From positions 6,511,501 to 6,575,500 of the forward strand of contig NZ_AP023356.1 in NCBI RefSeq assembly GCF_018324205.1: 64,000 nucleotides of DNA, read 5' to 3'. Positions 40,497 to 49,848 of this stretch are shown here, in pieces (position 1 is the stretch's first letter; the number at the start of each line of letters is the position of its first letter). Both the position numbers and the translations under genes were made by a program. The stretch comes from Actinoplanes ianthinogenes (GTDB taxonomy: Bacteria > Actinomycetota > Actinomycetes > Mycobacteriales > Micromonosporaceae). The notes under the pieces are model-generated. The model saw only the letters and a program-made list of their open reading frames with translations, searched no databases and was not told where the DNA came from.

Positions 40497-42008
40497 ATGG
40501 CGAAGACAAATCGGGCCCGCCGGGCCACCGCACTCACCGCCACTGCCCTGGCCGTCGTCAGCAGCGTGGCAACCTCCGTCGCTCAGCCGACCGTGGCTCT
40601 CGCCGCGGTCGGCAGCCGGGTCGCCGCCGCCGCGGTGCCGGTGGTCACCGTGGCCTCCCCGGCCACCGGGGACGCCGCCGGCGGCACCGCGGTGTCGATC
40701 GCCGGCGCCGGGTTCAAGAGCATCAACCCGGCCAACCTCAACTCGGTGCTGTTCGGCACCACGCCGGCCGACCGGATCGTGATCCTCTCCGACACCCGGC
40801 TGGTCGCGGTGAGCCCGCCCGGCACCGGCAACGTCGTGATCAAGGTGGTCAACCCGGACGGGCCGAGCACCGGGACCTCGGCGAAGTTCGGGTACCGGAT
40901 GCGGCTCGTCGCCGACTTCGCGGACACGCCGGCCAAGGCGAGCGGCGGCACCGAGATCACCGCCGAGGTCAGCGGCGGCTCGATGGGCGCGAGCGCGTCC
41001 GCGTTCGCCGCGCTGAAGGTCACCGCCAAGGTCGGCGGGGTGGCCGCGAGCCGGGTCACCTGGGTCGACGCGAGCCACATCAAGATCACAACCCCGGCCA
41101 CCACCAAGGCCCTGCCCGCCACCGTCCAGCTGTTCCAGGACGGGTACGCCGGACCGGAGTCCACCGGCACGGTCGCGTACTACCCGACCGTCGCCTCGGT
41201 CTCGGCCGGCTCGCTCGCCGCCGAGGGTGGCGCGAGCATCGAGATCAAGGGCACCGGCTTCCTCGCCGTCGACCCGGACGACCCGGCCGCGGTGACCATC
41301 GGCGGAGTGCCGGTGACCAGCTTCGACGTCGACTCGGCCACGCTGATCTACGCCGAGGCGCCGGCCGGTGAGGTGGGCACGGTGTCCAAGGTGCAGGTGA
41401 CCACCCCGGGCGGGACGACGCCCGAGGCGGAGGCGCCGGCCGTGGCGTACCGGGGGCCGATGGCCGTGGACACCTCCGGCGACCAGTTCGTGCGGGCCTC
41501 CGGCGGCATCCACGTGTTCGCGGTCACCGGCGGCACGCTCGGCGACACCGCCCGGGACTTCGCCGCCGCCAAGATCGCGGTACGGCTCGGCGCCACCAAG
41601 CTGACACCCACCTACGTCGACGCGACCCACCTCAAGGTCACCCTGCCGGCGATGACCACCGAGACGGCCGACCTGGTCGTGCTCCAGGACACCCTCGTCG
41701 GGCCGAAGGTCACCCTGCCGGTCGCGCCGGTCGTGCTCAGCCTGTCGGCGGTCACCTCGCCGCTCGCGGGCGGCGGCACCGTGCAGATCAAGGTGGCCGG
41801 CGCCGGCTCGGGCGCGGCGACCGACTTCACCTTCGGCGACAACCCGGCGGACTGCCGGACCACCGGCAGCGGCACCGGCCTGACCTACGTCTGCACCGTC
41901 CCGGAGGCGGCCCAGGCCGGCCCGACCTGGGTCCGGTTCACCTCCGGCACCGGCACGGCGAGCCGGTTCACCGGCACCGCCGCGTTCAGCTACACCGACC
42001 TCGACTGA
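40497..42008 (+). CDS. Secreted TIG/IPT-domain protein, copy 1
   Basis: 503 residues if started at ATG 40497 (an ATG at 40482 is also in frame; neither has a strong ribosome site). Signal peptide: KTNRARRATALTATALAVVS. It is built of repeated immunoglobulin-like units: AVPVVTVASPATGDAAGGTA, VSIAGAGFKSINPANLNSVL, then a middle block (YAGPESTGTVAY), a second unit (IEIKGTGFLAVDPDDPAAVT), and an end block FTFGDNPADC...C. It shares most blocks with the next gene. Probably an extracellular surface or matrix protein. Confidence 0.72.
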   Translation: MAKTNRARRATALTATALAVVSSVATSVAQPTVALAAVGSRVAAAAVPVVTVASPATGDAAGGTAVSIAGAGFKSINPANLNSVLFGTTPADRIVILSDTRLVAVSPPGTGNVVIKVVNPDGPSTGTSAKFGYRMRLVADFADTPAKASGGTEITAEVSGGSMGASASAFAALKVTAKVGGVAASRVTWVDASHIKITTPATTKALPATVQLFQDGYAGPESTGTVAYYPTVASVSAGSLAAEGGASIEIKGTGFLAVDPDDPAAVTIGGVPVTSFDVDSATLIYAEAPAGEVGTVSKVQVTTPGGTTPEAEAPAVAYRGPMAVDTSGDQFVRASGGIHVFAVTGGTLGDTARDFAAAKIAVRLGATKLTPTYVDATHLKVTLPAMTTETADLVVLQDTLVGPKVTLPVAPVVLSLSAVTSPLAGGGTVQIKVAGAGSGAATDFTFGDNPADCRTTGSGTGLTYVCTVPEAAQAGPTWVRFTSGTGTASRFTGTAAFSYTDLD

Positions 42009-42022
42009 TTCCGGAGAGTCCG

Positions 42023-43216
42023 ATGGCGATGAAGAGCAGGATCGCCGGCTTCGCGGCGGTGACCACGATCGCGCTGACCGGCGTCTCCGCCGCGGCCTAC
42101 GCGACCGAGGAGGTCACGCTGACCCCCGGCTTCACCAACGGGATCGCGGCCAAGGCGACCGGCGGCACCGTCATCCCGGTGACCGTCACCGGCGGGACGG
42201 TCGGCGACACCCCGACGGCGTACTCGGCGCTGCGGATCACCGCCAAGGTCGGCGGGGTGAACGCCGTCGTGGCCTGGGTGGACGCCACCCACCTCAGGGT
42301 CACCGCACCAGCCACCCCGCGGGCGACGAACGCCACCATGCAGCTGTTCAGCAAGGGGGTCGGCGGACCGGAGTCGAGCGCGACGGTGGCGTACGCCCCG
42401 GTCGTGACCACCGCCGCCCCGGCCCGGATCAGCACCGACGGCGGCGCCACCGTGGCCATCAGCGGCGCCGGCTTCCTCGGCGTGAGCGCCGACAACCCGT
42501 CCGCCGTCACCTTCGGCTCCACGCCGGCGACCTCGTTCACGGTCGACTCGGCCACGAAGATCACCGCGGTCGCGCCGCCCGGCACGAACGGCGCCGCCAC
42601 GATCATCGTCACCAGCGAGGGCGGCGCGAGCGAGGCGACCGCGAAGGGCAGCGTGCTGTACCGCGCGCCGCTCGGCGTCGACCTCAGCGGCGACCCGGCG
42701 GTCAAGGCCAGCGGCGGCCCGCTGGTCCTCGCCGTCACCGGCGGGACCCTGGGCGACACCCCCACGGCGTTCGCCGCGGAGGCCGTCACGGTGAAACTCG
42801 GCACCCGGAGCCTGGCCGCGGCCTACGTCGACGCCGGTCACCTCAAGGTCACCCTGCCCGCCGTCACCACCGCGACCGCCCAGGTCACCGTGGTGCACGA
42901 CACGATCGCCGGGGAGCCCGCCGAGGTCACCGTGGTGCCGGTGGTGACCGCACTGTCCGCCAAGACCGACACCGTCGCCGGCGGCACCACGGTCACCGCG
43001 AAGCTGGCCGGGGTGGACGTGGCCACCGCCACCGACTTCGCCTTCGGTGACAACCCGGCCGACTGCTCCCGGGTCGGCACCACGGTGCCGGTCACCTTCA
43101 GCTGCACGGTCCCGGCGGCCACCACGGCCGGCCCGACCTGGTTCCACTTCATCGCCGGCAACGGCCAGGCCAGCCGCTTCACGGCCGCGGCCGCCTTCAG
43201 CTACACCGACAACTGA
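42023..43216 (+). CDS. Secreted TIG/IPT-domain protein, copy 2
   Basis: 397 residues, preceded by GGAGAG and 14 bases after copy 1. Signal peptide KSRIAGFAAVTTIALTGVSA. Blocks shared with copy 1: TAKVGGVNAVVAWVDATHLR, GGPESSATVAYAPVV, ISGAGFLGVSADNPSAVTFG, and FAFGDNPADC with a second Cys. Copy 2 lacks the first TIG unit of copy 1. Tandem duplication followed by loss of a unit explains the pair. Its end overlaps the convergent amidotransferase by 16 bases. Confidence 0.72.
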   Translation: MAMKSRIAGFAAVTTIALTGVSAAAYATEEVTLTPGFTNGIAAKATGGTVIPVTVTGGTVGDTPTAYSALRITAKVGGVNAVVAWVDATHLRVTAPATPRATNATMQLFSKGVGGPESSATVAYAPVVTTAAPARISTDGGATVAISGAGFLGVSADNPSAVTFGSTPATSFTVDSATKITAVAPPGTNGAATIIVTSEGGASEATAKGSVLYRAPLGVDLSGDPAVKASGGPLVLAVTGGTLGDTPTAFAAEAVTVKLGTRSLAAAYVDAGHLKVTLPAVTTATAQVTVVHDTIAGEPAEVTVVPVVTALSAKTDTVAGGTTVTAKLAGVDVATATDFAFGDNPADCSRVGTTVPVTFSCTVPAATTAGPTWFHFIAGNGQASRFTAAAAFSYTDN

Positions 43217-43902
43217 CGGGCGGCCAGGGCGGCGCGGGCGAAGCCGCGGATCAGTGGGTGCGGGGGCTCGTCGGCGAGTTCCGGCTGGAACAGCGTGGCG
43301 AGGTAGAACGGGTGGCCGGGCAGCTCAGCCACCCGGACCTCGCCGGCGTCGTCGTGGCCGGTGAAGCGCATGCCGTGCGCCGCCAGCAGCGCCAGGTGGG
43401 CCGGGGAGAGGCCGTAGGAGCAGTGGTAGCGCTCGACCGTGCGGGTGCAGCCCAGCAGTCGCTCCACCAGTGATCCCGGGGTCAGCGCGATGGCCGCCTC
43501 GTGCCCGGCGAGCGAGCAGGACAGCGGGACGATCAGCTCGTCGCCGCCCGGCCCGTCGTCGTTCTCCGCGTGCCGGGCGGTGGCGAACCCGCAGACGTCC
43601 CGGGCGAAGTCGAGCATGGCGTGCTGGAACCCGCCGCAGGTGCCGAGGAACGGGATGCCCTCGACCCGGGCGGTCCGGGCCGCGGTGACCGCGCCGGTCT
43701 CGCTCCGGTACGGGCTGCCCGGCAGGAGCCACACCCCGGCGAACCCGAGCAGCGCCGCCGGGTCCTCCGCGGCCGGCGTCGGCACCCAGTAGGCGTCCAG
43801 GTCCAGGCCCTCGCTGTCGCGCAGGGCGTCGATGATCGTGGGAATGCGGGCGTGCGCGCGGACGGCCGGCGAACGGTCGCCGACCAAGGCGATCGGAATC
43901 AT
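43201..43902 (-). CDS. Class I glutamine amidotransferase-like protein (CTP synthase C-terminal-related)
   Basis: 233 residues. LLPGSPYRSETGAVTAARTA, the nucleophile elbow GTCGGFQHAMLDFAR (Cys about 89), RYHCSYGL and the final HPFYLATLFQPEL match the 'CTP synthase C-terminal region-related' family. In ordinary amidotransferases the last motif is FHPE; here it is FQPE, so the catalytic His is replaced by Gln. No synthase domain is attached. Divergent from a LysR gene. Substrate unknown. Confidence 0.75.
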   Translation of the reverse strand: MIPIALVGDRSPAVRAHARIPTIIDALRDSEGLDLDAYWVPTPAAEDPAALLGFAGVWLLPGSPYRSETGAVTAARTARVEGIPFLGTCGGFQHAMLDFARDVCGFATARHAENDDGPGGDELIVPLSCSLAGHEAAIALTPGSLVERLLGCTRTVERYHCSYGLSPAHLALLAAHGMRFTGHDDAGEVRVAELPGHPFYLATLFQPELADEPPHPLIRGFARAALAARQLSV

Positions 43903-43974
43903 GCACCCATCCTGGGCCGTCTCCCGAGATCAGGTCCAACGATCATCGGTGCACACGGCATTAGGGTTCCTGAT

Positions 43975-44847
43975 GTGGACCCGCACCTGCTGCGCACCTT
44001 CGTCACGGTGGCCGAGACCGGCTCGTTCTCGGCCGCCGCCGACCGTCTGCGCTACACCCAGTCCGCGGTCTCCCAGCAGATCGCCACCCTGGAGGCGGAC
44101 CTCGGCACGCCGCTGCTGACCCGCCGCCCGGTCACGCTCACCGCGTCCGGCGAGCGGTTGCTGCGCCACGCCAGGATTCTTCTGGTACGCCTGGAAGCCG
44201 CCCGTGCCGACGTCACCCGCGCCACCGCCCCACCCGGCCGGCTGGCCCTCGGCCTCACCCCGCTCGCCTGGTCCGCCCCGGTCGCCGCCGCCCTGGCCCG
44301 GATCCGCGCCGCGTCGGCCCGCCTGCAGACCCGGCTGCTCGTGGCCGCCCTGGACCGGATCGTCACCGCCACCGCCACCGGCGCGCTCGACCTGGGCCTG
44401 GTCGACGGCTTCACCGCACCCAGCGACCCGCTGCGCCTGCCCGAGCCCGGTGACCCCGGTGCGCTCCGGGTGACCGAGAGCCCGGCCGTGGTCGCCGTCC
44501 CGGCCGGCCACCCCCTGGCCCGGCGCACCTCGGTGGACCTGGCCGACCTGGCCGACGCGTACTGGATCGACGCCCCCGCGGTGGCCCCGTTCGGCCGGCT
44601 GCCGGTGGACGGGCTGCGGGCCGGGCTGCACTACGACGGCGCCGAGGTGACCGTGCTGACCGGGCTGGTCGCGGCCGGGCACGGCCTGGCGGTGCTGCCG
44701 GCTCCGCTACTAGCCGGCAGTACCGCCCTGGCCGCCGTTCCGATCGCCGTCCCGCGCCTGGTGCACCGGGTCGAGCTGCTGCGCGCCCCGGCCACCACCG
44801 CCCCCGAAGACCCGGCGACCCACCTGTCCGCCCTGCTGACGGGCTGA
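43975..44847 (+). CDS. LysR-family transcriptional regulator
   Basis: 290 residues from GTG 43975. The N-terminal HTH is typical: LLRTFVTVAETGSFSAAADR, TQSAVSQQIATLEADLGTPL. The effector domain follows (LALGLTPLAWSAPVAAALAR; LDLGLVDGF; LVAAGHGLAVLPAPLL). It starts 72 bases from the divergent amidotransferase gene, its probable target. The effector is unknown. Confidence 0.88.
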   Translation: MDPHLLRTFVTVAETGSFSAAADRLRYTQSAVSQQIATLEADLGTPLLTRRPVTLTASGERLLRHARILLVRLEAARADVTRATAPPGRLALGLTPLAWSAPVAAALARIRAASARLQTRLLVAALDRIVTATATGALDLGLVDGFTAPSDPLRLPEPGDPGALRVTESPAVVAVPAGHPLARRTSVDLADLADAYWIDAPAVAPFGRLPVDGLRAGLHYDGAEVTVLTGLVAAGHGLAVLPAPLLAGSTALAAVPIAVPRLVHRVELLRAPATTAPEDPATHLSALLTG

Positions 44848-44917
44848 CCGGCCCAGTCTTTCCCGGGCCCGCCCGGCGAGGTCCGGTCGGCGGCCGAGGG
44901 TGGCACGAAATCGGGGG

Positions 44918-46766
44918 TCAGGCCGGGCGGGTGTCCCGGGCGATGGTGGCGATCTCCGCGGTGGACAGGGCCTGCGGGTACGCCCGCACGTCCTTGATCG
45001 AGCCGGCGAACCGGTCCGTCCAGGCGCCGTCGTACCAGGTCCGGCCGGCCTGGATCGGCCCGGCCGCCGCCCAGGCCGACGCGTGCGGGACGGACTCGTC
45101 GGCGGTCCCGTCGACGAAGAGCGTGATGGTGCCGCGGTCCGCGTCGTACCGCCCGGCCAGGTGGGTCCAGGTGTTCAGGGCGGGTGGGGAGGCGGACGAC
45201 GGGCCGTCCACCTCCGGGCCGGCGCTGTCCGAGCGCGGCATGATCAGCCGCCAGGAGTCGGCCGGCTTCTCGTACTCGAGGACGAAACCGCTGCTCACCT
45301 CGCCCGGCTGGGACAGCACGCCGTGCGGGGCGCGCTTGTCGGTCAGGTAGACCCAGGCCATCACGGTGAAGCTGCGGTCGGTGCGGACCGCGGGCGCCGA
45401 TCCGGCGGCGTAGCCGCCCGAGGTGAGCTGGAGGGCGCCGGGCGAGCCGGGCCGCCAGCCGGCCGCCGCGCTCAGCGTCGCGGCGTTGCCGCTGCCCGAG
45501 GCATCGCAGGCGATCGAGCCGGCGCCCTCGCCGAAACGCCACCACAGGACGGGGGTGCTCGCCGTGCCGGTGGCCGCGGCGGAGGTGACGGACGGGCAGG
45601 CCGGCGGCGGGGCGGCGCCGCCGGTGCCGGAGGCGGCCGGGAGCGCGCTCGGAGCCGTGGTTCCGCCGGAGCGGGCGCGCGCCAGGCCGACGGCGGCCAC
45701 GACCAGGACGAGGGCGAGCGTGGCCGCGCCGGCGAGGCGGCGGCGGGGCCGGGGACGGGTACGGCGGTGGGGGGTGGCTCCGGGCGTACCGAGAACGGGG
45801 TGTCGGCGACAGCGGATCCGGCGCCGCTGAGGGCAGCGCGAGCCGAGCGGACGTCGCGCCCGGAAGCGTGAGCCGAGAGGACGTCGTGCCGGGGAGCGCG
45901 AGCCGAGCGGACGTCGTGCCGGGGAGCGTGGGGTGGGCGGACGTCGTGCCGGGCAGCGTGAGCCGAGAGGACGTCGTGTCGGGGAGCGTGGGGTGGGCGG
46001 CGGAGGGCGCGAGCAAGGCCGGATGGGTGCCGGAGGGCGCGAGGAGTGCCGGATAGGCGCCGGACGGGGCGGACAGCCCGGGGGAGAGCAGGCGGGCGGC
46101 GGCGTCGCGCAGGCGGTAGGCGAACTCGGCGGCCGAGCAGGCGGCCGGCCCGTCCGCGAGCAACCGGCCCAGGCCCGGCACCGCGGCCAGATCACGATCG
46201 GTCAGCATCCGGCCCAGCAGGGTGGCCAGGGCGGCGACGTCGGCGCGCGGCGAGGGCGAATCCGCGAGCGGGGCGGGACGGGCCAGGTCGAGACCGGTCA
46301 GCAGCGGACGGCCGTCGGGGGCCAGCAGCACGTGCTCGGCGTCGATCCGGCCGTGCGTCGTCGGCGGATGGCCGGCGTGCGCCCAGGCCAGCGCGTCGGC
46401 CAGGGCCGCGGTCAGGGCGAGCGCCCGGTCGGCCGGGACCGGACCCGAGCGCAGCGCGGCGGCCAGCGTGACGCCCTCGACCAGGTCGGCGGCGAGCCAG
46501 GCGCGGCCGGTCGGGGTGATCCCGCCGGTCCGGACCGGGACGATGCCGGGGTGGCTGCCGAGCCGGGCGGCGGCCGCGTACCGGTCGGCGAAGTCCGCCT
46601 CCTGCTGCCGGCCGGCCACGTAGCCGTGGAACAGCGTGAGCACCACCCACTGCTGGGAGTGCTGCTCCCAGGCGTGGTAGGTGACGGCCTCGGCGCCGGA
46701 GCCGATCCGGCGCAGCCGGGTGTAGCCGGCCGGGGTGTCGAGGCCGGGTCCACGCGCGCCATCCAC
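44918..46766 (-). pseudogene. Pseudokinase-LamG membrane protein, frame interrupted
   Basis: Two overlapping frames together read as one protein. Frame A starts at GTG 46766 (GGGAGG nine bases upstream): a kinase-like fold with GSG loop (RRIGSGAEAVTYHAWE) but THGRIDAEHVLL instead of HRDLKPEN and LLTGLDLARP instead of DFG, so catalysis is unlikely. Then about six 10-residue repeats of the LPGTTSARLA type. Frame B gives RTRPRPRRR, the membrane helix LAGAATLALVLVVAAVGLA and a LamG-like domain (VLWWRFGEGAGS; FTVMAWVYLTD; GSIKDVRAYPQAL) ending at 44918. Deleting one base of the six-base G run at 45769-45774 joins the frames. Confidence 0.65.
45841..45999. repeat. 30-bp tandem repeat coding a 10-residue motif
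   Basis: GGACGTCG recurs at 45849, 45879, 45909, 45939 and 45969, exactly 30 bases apart, with the rest of each unit (GAGCCGAGAGGACGTCGTGC) well conserved. On the minus strand it codes variants of LPGTTSARLA in the linker between the kinase-like and membrane parts. A more diverged copy lies on either side. Confidence 0.85.
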
Positions 46767-46820
46767 CTGAACCGGCCTCCCCTCGTCTCCGCCTGCCGCA
46801 ACGCCCCCGAGGAAACGCGA

Positions 46821-46856
46821 AAGGGGCCGGTACGGCAAACCGCCGTCCGGCCCCTT
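46821..46856 (-). terminator. Strong hairpin terminator downstream of endonuclease IV
   Basis: AAGGGGCCGG (46821-46830) pairs with CCGGCCCCTT (46847-46856), and inside it ACGGC pairs with GCCGT. Reading left, the stem is followed by TCGCGTTTCC. It separates the endonuclease gene from the pseudokinase gene. Confidence 0.75.
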
Positions 46857-46872
46857 CAAGATCGCCGAAAGG

Positions 46873-47736
46873 TCAGGTGTCGCGCAGCCCCTTGAGCAGG
46901 GCGATGTCGGCCGCGTGCCCCTCGTGCTCGACCGTCGGGGTCTCCACGATGATCGGCACGCCGGCGGTGGCCGGATGGCGGAACAGCTCCGCGAACGGCG
47001 CCGTGCCGATCGTGCCCTTGCCGATCGTCTCGTGCCGGTCCCGCGTCGAGCCGCAGGCGTCCTTCGAGTCGTTCGCGTGGATCAGCTGCAACCGGCCCGG
47101 GCCGGCCGCGGCCACCAGGGCGTCCAGGGTCTCGGTCATCCCGCCCGGGGTGGCCAGGTCGTGCCCGGCCGCCCAGGCGTGGCAGGTGTCGAAGCAGACG
47201 CCCAGCCACGGGTGCCGCTCGACGGCGGCCAGGTAGGCCGTCAGGTCCTGCACCTTCGACGCGAGGCTGCGGCCGCCGCCGGCGCTCGGCTCCACCAGCA
47301 GTTTCGGCAGGTCCTCGGCGGCGGCGGTCTCCAGCAGCGGCAGCAACTGCTCGTGCAGCTGGTGCATGGCCTTCTCGGCGTGCGCCTCGTCGACCGAGCT
47401 GCCGGCGTGGTAGACCACGGCCGTCGCGCCGATCGCCTTGCCGCGCCGCAGCGCGTGCTCCAGCGTGGCGATCGACCGCTCCACCGTCAGCTCGGTCGGC
47501 GAACCCAGGTTCACCAGCAGCGACGCGTGGATGTACGCGGGCAGCTGCCGCTCCCCGATCCCGTCCCGGAACAGCGTGTCCTGTTTCGGGTCACCGGGCG
47601 GCAGCGCCCAGCCACGGGAGTTGGAGACGTACACCTGAAGGGTTTCCGAGCCGGCGGCGTCGGCGTACGGGAGGGCGGCCTTGGCCAGCCCGCCCGACGT
47701 CTTCGTGTGCGACCCGATGCGACGGTCTAGAAGCAC
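46873..47736 (-). CDS. nfo: Deoxyribonuclease IV (AP endonuclease)
   Basis: 287 residues from GTG 47736, overlapping the kinase stop by ten bases. TIM-barrel repair enzyme that cuts 5' to abasic sites. Family features with metal ligands: RIGSHTKTSGGLAKAAL, YIHASLLVNLGSP, VYHAGSS, LVEPSAGG, GVCFDTCHAWAAGHDL, IHANDSKDACGSTRDRHETI, GKGTIG and IIVETP. Length typical of Nfo. Confidence 0.9.
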   Translation of the reverse strand: MLLDRRIGSHTKTSGGLAKAALPYADAAGSETLQVYVSNSRGWALPPGDPKQDTLFRDGIGERQLPAYIHASLLVNLGSPTELTVERSIATLEHALRRGKAIGATAVVYHAGSSVDEAHAEKAMHQLHEQLLPLLETAAAEDLPKLLVEPSAGGGRSLASKVQDLTAYLAAVERHPWLGVCFDTCHAWAAGHDLATPGGMTETLDALVAAAGPGRLQLIHANDSKDACGSTRDRHETIGKGTIGTAPFAELFRHPATAGVPIIVETPTVEHEGHAADIALLKGLRDT

Positions 47737-49724
47737 TGGAGCTGCACCGCGCTCTGGGGGGCGAGCTGCGTGTTCGGCCCCGGGTTCTGGGCGAACACGG
47801 TGCCGTTCGGGTTGATCCCGCCGATCTGCACGACCAGGCCCAGGCCCTCCAGCGTGCCCTTGGCCTGCTGGCACGGCTGCCGGTTCACGTCCGGCATGGT
47901 GACCAGCGGCGGACCGTTGCTGACGTCCAGGGTGATCTCGGCGTTCTTCTCCACCCCGGTGCCGGGTTTCGGTGTCTGGGCGAGCACGCTGTCCTTCGGC
48001 TGGTCGCTGTCCTTGGACCGCTCCAGCACCTGGAGACCGAGCTGTCCCAGCTTGGAGCGGGCGTCGTTGATGTTCATCCCGACCAGGTTGGGCACCGTGA
48101 TCGGCGCGCGGCCCTTGCTCAGCACGACGGTGACCGTCTCGCCGGGCTTCAGCTCGGTCCCGGATTTCGGCGTCGTGGAGATCACCACGCCCTCCGGGGT
48201 GGTGTCGCTGTACTGTCCCTTGCCCTCCTTGTATTTCAGGCCCAGCTCCTCCAGCGAGCCCTTGGCCGCGGCGGCCTCCTGACCGGCCAGGTCGGGCACC
48301 GCGTGCACCTCGGGGCCGAGCGACATGATCAGGGTGATCGTCTCGCCCTTGACCACCCGCTCGTCCGGCCCCGGGTTCTGGCTGACCACGGCGTCCTTGG
48401 GGACGGTGTCGCTGTATGCACCGGGCTCGGCGAACAGGACGCCGAAGCCGGCCTTGTCGGCCACCTCCTGCGCCTGCGCGCGGGGCAGGTTCACCAGGTT
48501 CGGCGCGTCGGTGTAGCGGCCCAGGGTGAGCCACCAGGTGCTGCCGAGCACGACCACGGCGATCACCGCGATCAGCGAGACCAGGGTGACCCGGCGGCGG
48601 TCGGCGAAGAAGCCCTCGCCGTGCGGGTCGGGACCGGACCGGCGGTGCGGCGCGGAGCTGCGGCCGCCCTGCTCGGGCAGCCGGGCCCAGGACGGGCGCT
48701 GCCCGCCGGGCGGACCGTAACCGCCGGGCACCGGCGGGACCAGGGCGGTGGCGCCGGCGGCCGGCACGGTCGGGACCAGGGCGGTGGCGTCCGCGACCCC
48801 GGGACGGCCCGGGATCTGGGGCATCATCGCGGTCTCCACGGTCAGCGTGCCCAGGCTGTCGCGGACCGACTGGACCTCGGTGAGCAGCCGGCCGGCGTCG
48901 GTCGGGCGCTCGGCCGGGTTGCGCCGGGTGGCCCGGGCGACCAGCTCGTCGAGCGCCCGCGGCAGGCTGGCGACCAGCGTCGACGGGGCGGGCACGTCGT
49001 TGTCCACGTGCTGCCAGGCGACCTCGACCGGCTCGGCGTCGTCGTAGGGCACCCGGCCGGTGAGCATCTCGAACAGCACGATGCCGGCCGAGTAGACGTC
49101 GGTGCGGGCGTCGGCCTGGCCGCTCTGCACCAGCTCCGGCGCGACGTAGGCGACCGTCGCCATCAGCTGGCCGGACTCGTCCACGGTGCTCGCCTCGATG
49201 GCCCGCGCCAGACCGAAGTCGGCGACCTTGACCACGGCGTCCACCAGGTCGGCCGTGCCGCCGCTGGGCGCCTCGGCGACCAGCACGTTCTCCGGCTTGA
49301 CGTCGCGGTGCACCAGGCCGGCGCGGTGCGCGGCGGCGACCGCGGCGAGCATCTGCTCCAGGATCGCCAGCGACTCGACCGGGGTCAGCTTGCCCCGCTG
49401 CGCCAGCAGGTCACGCAGGGTGCGGCCCTGCACGAACTCCATCACCAGATAGGGCAGGCCCTGATGCCGGCCCTGGTCGTAGACGGCCACGACGTTCGGG
49501 TGGGTGAGCCGGGCGATCGTCTTCGCCTCGTCGGTGAACCGATCGACGAAGTGCACGTTCGTGGCCTGCGAGGGGTGGATGATCTTCAGCGCGACGGTGC
49601 GCGCGAGCCGCTCGTCGGTGGCCCGGTACACGGTCGCCATGCCACCACGGGCGACGCGACCGGTGATCCGGTAGCGCCCGTCAATCGTTGTGCCGATCAA
49701 CGTATCGGCGACTGTGGTGTCCAT
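47727..49724 (-). CDS. Ser/Thr protein kinase with four PASTA domains (PknL-neighbourhood)
   Basis: 665 residues. Kinase domain 17-275: ARGGMATVYRA loop, K47 in VALKII, HRDVKPEN (139-146), DFG 169-171, VAYVAPELV. Linker with Pro/Gly, transmembrane helix about 380-398 (TLVSLIAVIAVVVLGSTWWL), then four PASTA repeats (404-665) that sense muropeptides or lipid II. Neighbours Rv2175c-like protein, as PknL does in Mycobacterium tuberculosis, where Rv2175c is its substrate; the mycobacterial PknL has no PASTA part. Confidence 0.93.
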   Translation of the reverse strand: MDTTVADTLIGTTIDGRYRITGRVARGGMATVYRATDERLARTVALKIIHPSQATNVHFVDRFTDEAKTIARLTHPNVVAVYDQGRHQGLPYLVMEFVQGRTLRDLLAQRGKLTPVESLAILEQMLAAVAAAHRAGLVHRDVKPENVLVAEAPSGGTADLVDAVVKVADFGLARAIEASTVDESGQLMATVAYVAPELVQSGQADARTDVYSAGIVLFEMLTGRVPYDDAEPVEVAWQHVDNDVPAPSTLVASLPRALDELVARATRRNPAERPTDAGRLLTEVQSVRDSLGTLTVETAMMPQIPGRPGVADATALVPTVPAAGATALVPPVPGGYGPPGGQRPSWARLPEQGGRSSAPHRRSGPDPHGEGFFADRRRVTLVSLIAVIAVVVLGSTWWLTLGRYTDAPNLVNLPRAQAQEVADKAGFGVLFAEPGAYSDTVPKDAVVSQNPGPDERVVKGETITLIMSLGPEVHAVPDLAGQEAAAAKGSLEELGLKYKEGKGQYSDTTPEGVVISTTPKSGTELKPGETVTVVLSKGRAPITVPNLVGMNINDARSKLGQLGLQVLERSKDSDQPKDSVLAQTPKPGTGVEKNAEITLDVSNGPPLVTMPDVNRQPCQQAKGTLEGLGLVVQIGGINPNGTVFAQNPGPNTQLAPQSAVQLQCF

Positions 49725-49848
49725 CGGCGTGAAGTGTATGTGTCTTTCCGGTGGGGGTGACCCAGGATGTCACAGCTGAGTCCAAACGGGTACCTGAACC
49801 AGCCGTGACCTGCGTCGATCGGTGGCGACCCGAGGGTATATCGGGTTT

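Noticed and set aside
43201..43902. Selenocysteine in the amidotransferase-like protein
   Set aside because: Relatives are annotated as selenoproteins, but the catalytic position here is an ordinary Cys codon and no in-frame TGA is present before the stop.
46873..48534. Longer endonuclease IV from 48,534
   Set aside because: The extra part is antisense-like nonsense over the kinase coding sequence in another frame; the family start fits GTG 47736.
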